A stretch of DNA of 64,000 nt, from positions 4,340,001 through 4,404,000 of the forward strand of contig NZ_JAFBBZ010000001.1 of assembly GCF_016907435.1 (NCBI RefSeq), in the 5' to 3' direction. A program made the position numbers and the translations under genes. The DNA is from Nocardioides salarius (lineage in GTDB: Bacteria > Actinomycetota > Actinomycetes > Propionibacteriales > Nocardioidaceae). Under the pieces are notes generated by a model, which was not told where the DNA came from, did no database searches, and worked only from the letters and a program-made list of their open reading frames with translations. This document shows, in pieces, positions 50,752 to 59,047 of the stretch (position 1 is its first letter; the number at the start of each line of letters is the position of its first letter).

Positions 50752-51708
50752 TCAGAGGTGCTGGCTGTAGGTGTCGTAGGCGGCGTCCGGTTCGCCGGTC
50801 GGCCTGAAGTGGCTGATGTTCTCGATGGTGGTGCCCCACTCCTCGCGCGGCTTCCAGACGGCCTCGACCCGCATCCCCATCCGCACCTGGTCGGCGGGGA
50901 CGTCGAGGATCAGGTGCAGGAAGGCGATGTCGGCCCCGTCGAGCAGCACGTACGCCGACACGTAGGGCGGCGTGATGCGCTGGCCCAGGAACGGCACGTT
51001 GACGATGCAGAAGGTCGTCACCGTGCCGGTCTGGGAGAGCTCGACCTCGTCGGTGGTGGGAGTGCCGTCGGCCGGGCAGGCGCTGCGAGGCGGCACGTAG
51101 ACCTTGGCGCAGGTGGGGCAGCGCTGCCCCAGGACGCGGCCCTCGGCCAGCCCGCGGTAGAACGCGGACTCCTCGGGGGAGGCGGCGTAGGTGTAGTCGA
51201 GGGCGACCGGGGTGACCACGCCGGTGACGGGGTCGAGCGTGCTGCGCGGGCCGGGCGGCGGGGCCGCCTGGTCGGTGACCGGCTCGAAGCACTCGATGTC
51301 GGTGATGGCGCCGGTGCGCTGGGCGCGCCAGCGGACCTGCACCCGCATGCCCGTGGCCACGTCGCCGGGCGAGGCCACGTCGAGCGCGTGCAGGAAGGGC
51401 CTGGTGGCCCCGTCGAGCAGCACCAGGGCGAAGGCGAAGGGCCGGTCCAAGGGCTGGGCGGCGACGGGCTCGGCCACCCACGACCAGCTCGCCACGGTGC
51501 CGGTGGGGGAGACCTCGACGAAGTCGGTGGTCGCGGCGTGGGTCACGGGGTCGTACTCCGGGGGCGGGACGACGACCTCGCCGTCGCTGGTGCGCCCGCC
51601 GACGACCACGCCGTCGCGCAGGCCGGTCAGGAACCGGCCCAGGACCGGCCCGGTCGACCGGGTGTAGTCGAAGGCGACGGTGACCGGGGCAGACAGGGTG
51701 CGCGACAT
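50752..51708 (-). CDS. Tandem DUF35 OB-fold protein, partner of Ltp3/Ltp4
   Basis: A 318-residue protein with two DUF35/OB-fold units. The first (about residues 1-150) has no Cys cluster. The second has a zinc-ribbon remnant GQRCPTCAKVYVPPRSACPAD, in which three of the four Cys are kept and the fourth position is Asp. Compare the four-Cys ribbon at 25023-25442. It corresponds to Rv3521. DUF35 proteins stabilise thiolase-fold aldolases. First gene of the leftward operon behind the KstR box at 51720. Confidence 0.85.
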   Translation of the reverse strand: MSRTLSAPVTVAFDYTRSTGPVLGRFLTGLRDGVVVGGRTSDGEVVVPPPEYDPVTHAATTDFVEVSPTGTVASWSWVAEPVAAQPLDRPFAFALVLLDGATRPFLHALDVASPGDVATGMRVQVRWRAQRTGAITDIECFEPVTDQAAPPPGPRSTLDPVTGVVTPVALDYTYAASPEESAFYRGLAEGRVLGQRCPTCAKVYVPPRSACPADGTPTTDEVELSQTGTVTTFCIVNVPFLGQRITPPYVSAYVLLDGADIAFLHLILDVPADQVRMGMRVEAVWKPREEWGTTIENISHFRPTGEPDAAYDTYSQHL

Positions 51709-51719
51709 GAGGACGAAAG

Positions 51720-51733
51720 TAGAACACGTTCTA
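51720..51733. promoter_or_regulatory. KstR operator between the DUF35-ltp operon and the LLM oxidoreductase
   Basis: TAGAACACGTTCTA, the exact mycobacterial consensus, in a 59-bp divergent gap: 11 bases from the DUF35 ATG and 34 from the oxidoreductase ATG. Confidence 0.9.
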
Positions 51734-51767
51734 TCTTCCGTGCAAGGGGTCTGGCAGGCTGTCGCCC

Positions 51768-52811
51768 ATGAAGTTGGGACTGCAGCTGGGGTACTGGGGC
51801 GCACAGCCGCCCACCCACCACGCCGAGATCGTCCGGGCCGCCGACGAGTCGGGCTTCGACGCGGTCTTCACCGCCGAGGCCTGGGGCTCCGACGCCTTCA
51901 CGCCGCTGGCCTGGTGGGGCCGGGAGACCACGAGCGTGCGGCTGGGCACCTCGATCGTGCAGATGTCGGGGCGCACCCCCACCTCGATCGCCATGCACGC
52001 GCTGACCCTCGACCACCTCAGCGGTGGCCGGATGGTGCTGGGCATGGGCGTGAGCGGGCCCCAGGTGGTGGAGGGCTGGTACGGCGAGCCCTTCGCCAAG
52101 CCGTTGGCCCGCACCCGCGAGGTCGTCGACATCATCCGCCAGGTGCTGCGCCGCGAGGGTCCCGTCACCAACGACGGACCGCACTACCCGCTGCCGTACG
52201 CCGGCGAGGGGTCGGTCGGCCTGGGCAAGCCCCTGAAGTCGATCACCCACCCGCTGCGGGCCGACATCCCCATCTGGCTGGGCGCCGAGGGGCCCAAGAA
52301 CGTCGCGCAGACCGCGGAGATCGCCGACGGGTGGATCCCGATCTTCTACACGCCGAGGTCGGCCGGCATGTACCGGCCCTGGCTCGACGAGGGCTTCGCC
52401 CGCGAAGGCGCCCGGCGCACCCGCGAGACCTTCGAGATCGCCGCGACCTGCCACTTCCAGGTCGTCGCCGACGCCGCCGAGAAGCAGCGCGTCGTGGACG
52501 GGATGAAGCCGGTCGTGGCGCTCTACATGGGCGGGATGGGCGCCAAGGAGGCGAACTTCCACAACCAGGTCTTCGTGCGGATGGGCTACGAGTCGCTCGC
52601 CGCCGAGGTGCAGGAGCTCTACCTGGCCGGCAAGAAGGACCAGGCCACCGCACTGATCCCCGACGAGCTCGTCGACGACATGCACATCATCGGCACCACC
52701 GGCGAGGTCAAGGAGCGGGTCGCGCAGTGGGAGGAGACCGGCGTGACCACGCTGATGCTCTCCCTGAACACGGCCGACGAGGTCCGCTCGGTCGCCGAGC
52801 TGCTCGCCTGA
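51768..52811 (+). CDS. LLM-class, F420-dependent oxidoreductase (Rv3520c-like)
   Basis: A 347-residue TIM-barrel protein of the luciferase-like family. It starts MKLGLQLGYWGAQPP and contains RLGTSIVQMSGRTP, SGGRMVLGMGVSGPQVVEGWYG and PIWLGAEGPKNV, common in F420-binding members. Rv3520c has the same neighbourhood in M. tuberculosis. The reaction is unknown; a steroid or side-chain double-bond reduction is inferred from its operator and location. Confidence 0.85.
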   Translation: MKLGLQLGYWGAQPPTHHAEIVRAADESGFDAVFTAEAWGSDAFTPLAWWGRETTSVRLGTSIVQMSGRTPTSIAMHALTLDHLSGGRMVLGMGVSGPQVVEGWYGEPFAKPLARTREVVDIIRQVLRREGPVTNDGPHYPLPYAGEGSVGLGKPLKSITHPLRADIPIWLGAEGPKNVAQTAEIADGWIPIFYTPRSAGMYRPWLDEGFAREGARRTRETFEIAATCHFQVVADAAEKQRVVDGMKPVVALYMGGMGAKEANFHNQVFVRMGYESLAAEVQELYLAGKKDQATALIPDELVDDMHIIGTTGEVKERVAQWEETGVTTLMLSLNTADEVRSVAELLA

Positions 52812-52841
52812 GGCCGGCGCCGTACGCCGTGTGGGGGCGGG

Positions 52842-53700
52842 GTCTCGGCGTCGCTCGAGCCTTCGGCCCCGCCGTTGGTCGAGCAGTGACGAGCGTCAGC
52901 GAGGAGCGTCGCCGAGACCGGGTGACCGTCGTGGTCGCCGTACGCCGTGTGCTCGCTGGGTCTCGGCGTCGCTCGAGCCTTCGGCCCTCGCTGCTCGACC
53001 AACGGCGGTGGTCGTTGGTCGAGCAGTGACGAGCGCCAGCGAGGAGCGTCGCCGAGACCCGGTGAGTGACGTGGTCGCCGTACGCCATGGACTCGCTGGG
53101 TCTCGGCGTCGCTCGAGCCTTCGGCCCTCGCTGCTCGACCAACGGCGGTGGTCGTTGGTCGAGCAGTGACGAGCGCCAGCGAGGAGCGTCGCCGAGACCC
53201 GGTGACCGACGTGGTCGCCGTACGCCGTGTGCTCGCTGGGTCTCGGCGTCGCTCGAGCCTTCGGCCCTCGCTGCTCGACCAACGGCGGTGGTCGTTGGTC
53301 GAGCAGTGACGAGCGCCAGCGAGGAGCGTCGCCGAGACCCGGTGAGTGACGTGGTCGCCGTACGCCGTGTGCTCGCTGGGTCTCGGCGTCGCTCGAGCCT
53401 TCGGCCCTCGCTGCTCGACCAACGGCGGTGGTCGTTGGTCGAGCAGTGACGAGCGCCAGCGAGGAGCGTCGCCGAGACCCGGTGAGTGACGTGGTCGCCG
53501 TACGCCATGGACTCGCTGGGTCTCGGCGTCGCTCGAGCCTTCGGCCCTCGCTGCTCGACCAACGGCGGTGGTCGTTGGTCGAGCAGTGACGAGCGCCAGC
53601 GAGGAGCGTCGCCGAGACCCGGTGACCGACGTGGTCGCCGTACGCCGTGTGCTCGCTGGGTCTCGGCGTCGCTCGAGCCTTCGGCCCTCGCTGCTCGACC
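52842..53700. repeat. 140-bp tandem repeat array with a 420-bp higher-order period
   Basis: The marker TCTCGGCGTCGCTCGAGCCT starts at 52961, 53101, 53241, 53381, 53521 and 53661, exactly 140 bp apart, preceded by a shorter diverged unit from 52842; the last is partial and stops at 53700. In each unit CTGCTCGACCAACG pairs perfectly with CGTTGGTCGAGCAG eight bases later, and outer TCTCGGCG/CGCCGAGA arms allow a long cruciform. Unit tails alternate in a three-unit order (tails GAGTGAC+ATGGAC, GACCGAC+GTGTGC, GAGTGAC+GTGTGC), and units at 52961 and 53381 are identical. No gene is supported in 52812-53752. Confidence 0.95.
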
Positions 53701-53727
53701 GACGGGGAAGGTCCCCTGGCGCAGAAC

Positions 53728-53741
53728 TGGAACACGTTCTA
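53728..53741. promoter_or_regulatory. KstR operator of the FadD8-like ligase
   Basis: TGGAACACGTTCTA, full consensus. Its last two bases begin a TAGTCT -10-like hexamer (53740-53745), seven bases before the ATG at 53753, so a leaderless message is likely. Confidence 0.88.
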
Positions 53742-53752
53742 GTCTCAGCGCC

Positions 53753-55348
53753 ATGAGCGACTCCGACCTGCGCACCGGTACCCACAACGGCCACCTGATG
53801 GCGGCCGCCCTCAAGCGCCACCGCGACCGCCCGGTCATGCACCTCGGCGACGTGACCCTCACGGGCGGGGAGGTCGCCGACCGGATCAGCCAGTACGTGC
53901 AGGCCTACGAGGCGCTCGGGGCGGGGCGCGGCACCGCCGGCGCCCTGCTGGCGCTGAACCGGCCCGAGGTGCTGTTCATCATCGGCGCGGGGCAGACCCA
54001 GGGCTTCCGGCGCACGTCGCTGCACCCGCTCGGCTCGCTCGAGGACCACGCCTACGTCATCAACGACGCCGAGATCACCACGTTGACCATCGACCCGCAA
54101 CCGATGTTCGTCGAGCGGGCGCTCGGGCTGCTCGAGAGGTGCCCCCGGCTCGAGAAGGTGCTGACCATCGGCCCGGTGCCGCACGAGCTGGCCCACGTCG
54201 GCCACGACCTCGCCGCGGCCGCGGAGCACTGCGAGCCACGTCGCCTGGAGGCGGCCACGCTGGCGCCCGACCACGTCGTGTCCGTCACCTACACCGGTGG
54301 CACCACGGGCAGGCCCAAGGGCGTCGTGGGCACCGCGCAGGCGATGACCACGATGACCCAGGTGCAGCTGGCGGAGTGGGAGTGGCCGGAGTCGCCGCGC
54401 TTCTTGATGTGCACCCCGCTCTCGCACGCCGGCGCGGCGTTCTTCGTGCCGACGGTGATGAAGGGCGGCACCCTCTTCGTCCTCGGCAGGTTCGACCCCG
54501 CCGAGGTGCTGCGCACCATCGAGGAGCAGCGCATCACCGCCACGATGCTGGTGCCCTCGATGCTCTACGCACTGATGGACCACCCCGACTCCCGCACCCG
54601 CGACCTCTCGTCGCTCGAGACCGTCTACTACGGCGCCTCGGCGATCAACCCGGTCCGGCTGCGCGAGGCGATCGACCGCTTCGGCCCGGTCTTCGCGCAG
54701 TACTACGGGCAGTCCGAGGCGCCGATGGTCATCACCTACCTGGCCAAGGACGACCACGTGAGCGGCGACGAGCGGAGGCTGGCCTCCTGCGGGCGGCCGT
54801 CGGCCTTCCTGCGCACCGCCCTGCTCGGCGAGGACGGCCGACCGGTGGCGCCCGGCGAGCCGGGGGAGATCTGCGTCGCCGGCCCGCTGCTGGCCGGCGG
54901 CTACTGGAGGCTGCCCGAGGCGACGGCCGAGACCTTCCGCGACGGCTGGATGCACACCGGCGACGTGGCCCGCGAGGACGAGGACGGCTTCTGGTACATC
55001 GTCGACCGCACCAAGGACATGATCGTCACCGGCGGCTTCAACGTCTTCCCCCGCGAGGTGGAGGACGTCGTCGCCGAGCACCCGGCGATCGCGCAGGTCG
55101 GCGTGATCGGCACGCCGCACGAGAAGTTCGGCGAGGCCGTCACCGCGATCGTCGTGCTGCGCGAGGGGTGCGAGCTCACCGACGAGGTGGTCACCGAGAT
55201 CCAGCAGCTGGTCAAGGACCGCAAGGGCTCGGTGCAGGTGCCCAAGCAGGTGCTGGCGACCGACGCGCTGCCCCTGACCGGGCTCGGCAAGCCCGACAAG
55301 AAGGCGCTGCGCGCGCAGTACTGGACGGGGGAGCGCGCCGTCGGCTGA
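53753..55348 (+). CDS. FadD8-like acyl-CoA ligase
   Basis: A 531-residue AMP-forming ligase: P-loop YTGGTTGRPKG, PSMLYALMDHPDSRTRDLSS, YYGASAINP, YGQSEAPMVITYLAK, WMHTGDVAREDEDGFWYIVDR and GGFNVFPREVEDV, with Lys in GLGKPDKK. Many stretches match M. tuberculosis FadD8 (Rv0551c), which is not one of the classic cholesterol ligases. The KstR box suggests it activates a steroid-derived or companion acid here. Substrate unknown. Confidence 0.87.
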   Translation: MSDSDLRTGTHNGHLMAAALKRHRDRPVMHLGDVTLTGGEVADRISQYVQAYEALGAGRGTAGALLALNRPEVLFIIGAGQTQGFRRTSLHPLGSLEDHAYVINDAEITTLTIDPQPMFVERALGLLERCPRLEKVLTIGPVPHELAHVGHDLAAAAEHCEPRRLEAATLAPDHVVSVTYTGGTTGRPKGVVGTAQAMTTMTQVQLAEWEWPESPRFLMCTPLSHAGAAFFVPTVMKGGTLFVLGRFDPAEVLRTIEEQRITATMLVPSMLYALMDHPDSRTRDLSSLETVYYGASAINPVRLREAIDRFGPVFAQYYGQSEAPMVITYLAKDDHVSGDERRLASCGRPSAFLRTALLGEDGRPVAPGEPGEICVAGPLLAGGYWRLPEATAETFRDGWMHTGDVAREDEDGFWYIVDRTKDMIVTGGFNVFPREVEDVVAEHPAIAQVGVIGTPHEKFGEAVTAIVVLREGCELTDEVVTEIQQLVKDRKGSVQVPKQVLATDALPLTGLGKPDKKALRAQYWTGERAVG

Positions 55349-55388
55349 GCCAGACTGAGCCCAACGAGGACCGCGGCGCCGCCCCGCG

Positions 55389-56228
55389 TCAGCGGCCGGT
55401 GAAGCGGGGTGCCCGCTTCTCCAGGAACGCGCGCGGACCCTCCTTGGCGTCGTCGGAGGAGAAGACGGCCGCGCCCACGCGGGCGTCGTCGGCCCAGCAG
55501 TCGTCCTCGTGCCTGCCCTCGGAGTCGCGCATCGTGCGCAGGATCGCCTGCACGGCCAGCGGGCCGTTGGCGGCGACCAGGTCGGCCAGCTCGCGGGCCT
55601 TGGCCAGCGCCTGGCCATCGGGCACGACGTGGCCGATGAGGCCGAGCTCCTTGGCCTCGGGTGCGCGCAGCGTGCGACCGGTGAGCAGCAGCTCGGCCGC
55701 GACCGTGTAGGGGACCTGGCGCGGAAGCCGGACGGCGGAGCCGCCCATCGGGTAGAGCGACCAGCGGGCCTCGGCCACCCCGAACCTCGCGGACTCGCCG
55801 GCCACCCGGATGTCGGTGCCCTGCAGGATCTCGGTGCCGCCGGCGATGGCCGGGCCCTCGACGGCGGCGACCAGCGGCTTGGTGAGCCGGAAGCCCTTGA
55901 GCAGGCCCTTGATCACCGTGGGGTCGTACTCGCCCGACTCGAAGCTCTCGGAGGGCGGCTTCTCGTCGGCGGCCTGCAGGTCCATGCCGGCGCAGAAGTA
56001 GCCGCCGGCGCCGGTCAGGATGCAGACCCGGATCTCATCGTCGGAGTTCACCCGGTCCCAGGCCTGCTCCATGATCCGCAGCATCTGCCCCGACAACGCG
56101 TTGCGCCGCTCGGGCCGGTTCATGGTGACGGTGAGGACGTGGCCCTCCTGCTCGACCAGGCAGTGCGGCTGCTCAGCGGTGCCGTCGGGGCCGTCGGGGG
56201 CGGTCGGGAAGTCGCTCTGGGCGGTCAT
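55389..56228 (-). CDS. echA19: Enoyl-CoA hydratase EchA19
   Basis: A 279-residue crotonase. GYFCAGMDLQAADEKPPSES and EGPAIAGGTEILQGTDIRVA hold the oxyanion hole and catalytic Glu region, and SLYPMGGSAVRLPRQVPYT, DDAKEGPRAFLEKRAP follow. It matches mycobacterial EchA19 (Rv3516) closely; that enzyme hydrates enoyl-CoA thioesters of the sterol side chain. It is divergent from fadD19 as in M. tuberculosis (Rv3516/Rv3515c). A TAGAGT -10-like hexamer at 56242-56237 precedes its ATG. Confidence 0.9.
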   Translation of the reverse strand: MTAQSDFPTAPDGPDGTAEQPHCLVEQEGHVLTVTMNRPERRNALSGQMLRIMEQAWDRVNSDDEIRVCILTGAGGYFCAGMDLQAADEKPPSESFESGEYDPTVIKGLLKGFRLTKPLVAAVEGPAIAGGTEILQGTDIRVAGESARFGVAEARWSLYPMGGSAVRLPRQVPYTVAAELLLTGRTLRAPEAKELGLIGHVVPDGQALAKARELADLVAANGPLAVQAILRTMRDSEGRHEDDCWADDARVGAAVFSSDDAKEGPRAFLEKRAPRFTGR

Positions 56229-56251
56229 GTCGAGAGACTCTAGCCAAGAAC

Positions 56252-56265
56252 GAGAACGTGTTCTA
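56252..56265. promoter_or_regulatory. KstR operator between echA19 and fadD19
   Basis: GAGAACGTGTTCTA, one mismatch at the first base. The right end joins a TAGTCT hexamer (56264-56269) six bases before the fadD19 GTG. Confidence 0.83.
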
Positions 56266-56275
56266 GTCTCGCGAT

Positions 56276-57913
56276 GTGGCCAAGAACATAGCTGACCTCT
56301 TCGAGCACGCCGTCGACGTCGTCCCCGCGAACCCTGCCGTCAAGCTCGGCGACGAGGTGGCGACCTACGCCGACCTGGAGGCCCGGGCCAACCGCCTGGC
56401 CCACCACCTGCAGGCCCAGGGCGTCGAGCCCGGCCAGCACGTCGGGGTGTACGCCAAGAACTCCATCGACCACGTCGTGGCGGTGCTGGCGGTCCTCAAG
56501 ATCCGCGCCGTCAGCATCAACGTGAACTACCGCTACGTCGAGAGCGAGCTCAACTACCTCTTCGACAACGCCGACCTCGTGGCCCTGGTCCACGAGCGCA
56601 CCTACGCGCCGCTCGTCGCGGCCTGCGCCCCGCAGCACGAGCGGCTGCGCACCTACGTCGCGATCCGCGACGTGGGGGCACCCGACGACGACAGCGACCT
56701 GACGTCCTTCGGCGGCGTGACGCTCGAGGAGGCGGTGGCCGGCCACAGCGCCGAGCGCGACTTCGCCGAGCGCAGCCCCGACGACCTGCACATCATCTAC
56801 ACCGGCGGCACGACCGGGTTCCCCAAGGGCGTGATGTGGCGCCACGAGGACTTCTGGCGGGTGCTCGGCGGCGGCATCGACTTCTACACCGGCGCCGAGC
56901 TGGAGGAGCACGACCAGTCCAAGCAGGCCACCGACCCGCGGATGGTCACCTTCCCGCTCAGCCCGCTCATGCACGGCGGGGCCCAGGCGGGCCTGCTCAT
57001 GCACCTCTTCGCCGGCCACCTCACGGTGCTCGAGCCCAAGTTCGACGCCCGCCGCACCTGGGAGGTCATCGAGCAGGACAAGGTGCAGCTCGTCTTCATG
57101 ACCGGCGACGCGATGGCCCGCCCGCTGATCGAGGAGTACGAGCGCCAGGCCGCGACCGGCACGGCGTACGACGCCTCGAGCCTCTTCGCGATCTCCAGCA
57201 GCGCCGCGATCTTCAGCCACCCCATCAAGCAGCGCTGGATGGAGGCCTTCCCCGACGCCATCTTCACCGACTCGGTGGGCGCCTCCGAGACCGGCTTCCA
57301 GGGGATGGGGATGCAGGACAAGGACCACATCAGCACCGACGGCCCGGTCATCGGCCTCGGGCCGCGCAGCGTCGTCATCGGCGAGGACGGGCGCCTCCTC
57401 GACATGACCGAGGACGTCGGCCGCACCGGCCGCCTCGGCCGCGGCGGCTCGGTGCCCGTCGGCTACTACAAGGACCCCGAGAAGTCGGCCGCCACCTTCA
57501 TCGAGATCGACGGCGAGCGCTACTCGGTGCCCGGCGACTTCGCCCGCATCGAGACCGACAACCGCATCACGCTGCTGGGCCGCGGCTCGAACTGCGTCAA
57601 CACGGGCGGCGAGAAGGTCTTCCCCGAGGAGGTCGAGATGGCCATCAAGGGCCACCCGGCCGTGTACGACGTGCTGGTGGTCGGGATCCCCGACGAGACC
57701 TACGGCCAGGCGGTGGCCGCGGTGTGCGAGCTGCGCGAGGGCGCGAGCCTGGAGCTCGACGAGCTGCGCGAGCACCTGCGCGAGCACCTCAGCGGCTACA
57801 AGCTGCCGCGCCACCTCACGCTCGTCGACCGCGTGCCCCGCAACGCCACCGGCAAGGCGCAGTACGTCGCGGCCAAGAAGATGATCACCGACGCCAGCGT
57901 CGCGTCGGTCTGA
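56276..57913 (+). CDS. fadD19: Steroid side-chain acyl-CoA ligase FadD19
   Basis: A 545-residue AMP-forming ligase with IIYTGGTTGFPKGVMWRH, SVGASETGFQGMG, and the C-terminal LLGRGSNCVNTGGEKVFPEEVE hinge and ATGKAQYV Lys. FadD19 makes the CoA thioester of C27 cholestenoic acids produced by CYP125. The identity is supported by the divergent echA19. The GTG at 56276 would give a leaderless transcript. Confidence 0.92.
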   Translation: MAKNIADLFEHAVDVVPANPAVKLGDEVATYADLEARANRLAHHLQAQGVEPGQHVGVYAKNSIDHVVAVLAVLKIRAVSINVNYRYVESELNYLFDNADLVALVHERTYAPLVAACAPQHERLRTYVAIRDVGAPDDDSDLTSFGGVTLEEAVAGHSAERDFAERSPDDLHIIYTGGTTGFPKGVMWRHEDFWRVLGGGIDFYTGAELEEHDQSKQATDPRMVTFPLSPLMHGGAQAGLLMHLFAGHLTVLEPKFDARRTWEVIEQDKVQLVFMTGDAMARPLIEEYERQAATGTAYDASSLFAISSSAAIFSHPIKQRWMEAFPDAIFTDSVGASETGFQGMGMQDKDHISTDGPVIGLGPRSVVIGEDGRLLDMTEDVGRTGRLGRGGSVPVGYYKDPEKSAATFIEIDGERYSVPGDFARIETDNRITLLGRGSNCVNTGGEKVFPEEVEMAIKGHPAVYDVLVVGIPDETYGQAVAAVCELREGASLELDELREHLREHLSGYKLPRHLTLVDRVPRNATGKAQYVAAKKMITDASVASV

Positions 57914-57934
57914 CCCCCGGACCAGGAGACCCCC

Positions 57935-59038
57935 GTGCGCACCCCCCTCTGCGACCGCTTCGGCATCGAGCACCCGATCTTCGCCTTCACCCCCTCCGAG
58001 CACGTCGCGGCCGCGGTCTCGCGCGCCGGCGGGCTCGGCGTGCTGGGCTGCGTGCGGTTCAACGACACCGACGAGCTCGAGCGCACCCTGAGCTGGCTCG
58101 ACGACAACACCGACGGCAAGCCCTACGGCGTCGACATCGTGATGCCGATGAAGGTGCCGACCGAGGGCTCCTCGCTCGACCTGGGGGCGATGATCCCCGA
58201 GGAGCACCGCCGGTTCGTCGACGAGACGCTGCTCAAGCTGGGCGTGCCGCCGCTGCCCGAGGGCGAGGGCCGCGAGGGCGTGCTCGGGTGGCTGCACTCG
58301 GTGGCCCGCTCGCACCTCGACATCGCGCTGGCGCACCGTCCGGTGCTGATCGCCAACGCACTGGGCTCGCCCCCGGTCGACGTCATCGAGAAGTGCCACG
58401 AGCACGGGGTCGCGGTCGCGGCCCTGGCCGGCGCGGCCAAGCACGCGACCAGCCACGTCGCCAACGGCGTCGACATCATCGTGGCCCAGGGCTACGAGGC
58501 CGGCGGGCACACCGGCGAGATCGCCAGCATGGTGCTGACCCCCGACATCGTCGACGCCGTCGGGCCCGACGTGCCGGTGCTCGGGGCCGGCGGCATCGGC
58601 TCGGGACGCCAGGTCGCGGCCTCGCTGGCGCTGGGCGCCCAGGGCGTGTGGACCGGCTCGATCTGGCTCGGCACCGAGGAGTACCGCTCGCTGTCGAGCA
58701 GCGCCGGCTGGGAGACCGCGTTCCTGCGCGCCACCTCGAGCGACACCGTGCGCAGCCGGGTCTACACCGGCAAGCCCGCGCGGCTGCTCAAGACCCGCTG
58801 GACCGAGGCCTGGGCGCAGGAGGGTGCCCCGGCGCCGCTGCCGATGCCCCTGCAGAACCTGCTGGTCTCCGACGCCCACAACCGGATCAACGCCTCCGGC
58901 GACCCCGACGTCGTCGCGATGCCCGTCGGGCAGATCGTGGGCCGGATGAACCAGGTGCGCCCGGTCGCCGAGGTGATGGCCGAGCTGGTCGCCGGCTTCG
59001 ACGAGGCCGTCGCCGGCCTCGAGAAGGTCCGCGGCTGA
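57935..59038 (+). CDS. Nitronate-monooxygenase-family FMN protein
   Basis: A 367-residue TIM-barrel FMN protein of the 2-nitropropane-dioxygenase/enoyl-reductase group. Seen: GIEHPIFAFTPSEHVAAAVSRAGGLGVLG, VAQGYEAGGHTGEI and VLGAGGIGSGRQVAASLALGA, the phosphate-binding loop. IpdC, a steroid CD-ring reductase, belongs to this family, so a reductase role is possible; true nitronate oxidation is less likely here. It is 21 bases downstream of fadD19 and probably shares its KstR promoter. Confidence 0.82.
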   Translation: MRTPLCDRFGIEHPIFAFTPSEHVAAAVSRAGGLGVLGCVRFNDTDELERTLSWLDDNTDGKPYGVDIVMPMKVPTEGSSLDLGAMIPEEHRRFVDETLLKLGVPPLPEGEGREGVLGWLHSVARSHLDIALAHRPVLIANALGSPPVDVIEKCHEHGVAVAALAGAAKHATSHVANGVDIIVAQGYEAGGHTGEIASMVLTPDIVDAVGPDVPVLGAGGIGSGRQVAASLALGAQGVWTGSIWLGTEEYRSLSSSAGWETAFLRATSSDTVRSRVYTGKPARLLKTRWTEAWAQEGAPAPLPMPLQNLLVSDAHNRINASGDPDVVAMPVGQIVGRMNQVRPVAEVMAELVAGFDEAVAGLEKVRG

Positions 59039-59047
59039 GGCGGCTCC

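Noticed and set aside
52842..53700. Regular repeats looked at as a CRISPR array
   Set aside because: The whole 140-bp unit is conserved, with no unique spacers, and there are no cas genes nearby.
52619..55618. A 999-codon open frame on the minus strand with many repeated peptide units
   Set aside because: It runs through the 140-bp repeat array and antisense to the ligase and oxidoreductase genes. The repeated peptide merely reflects GC-rich repeats without stops; all three frames stay open there.
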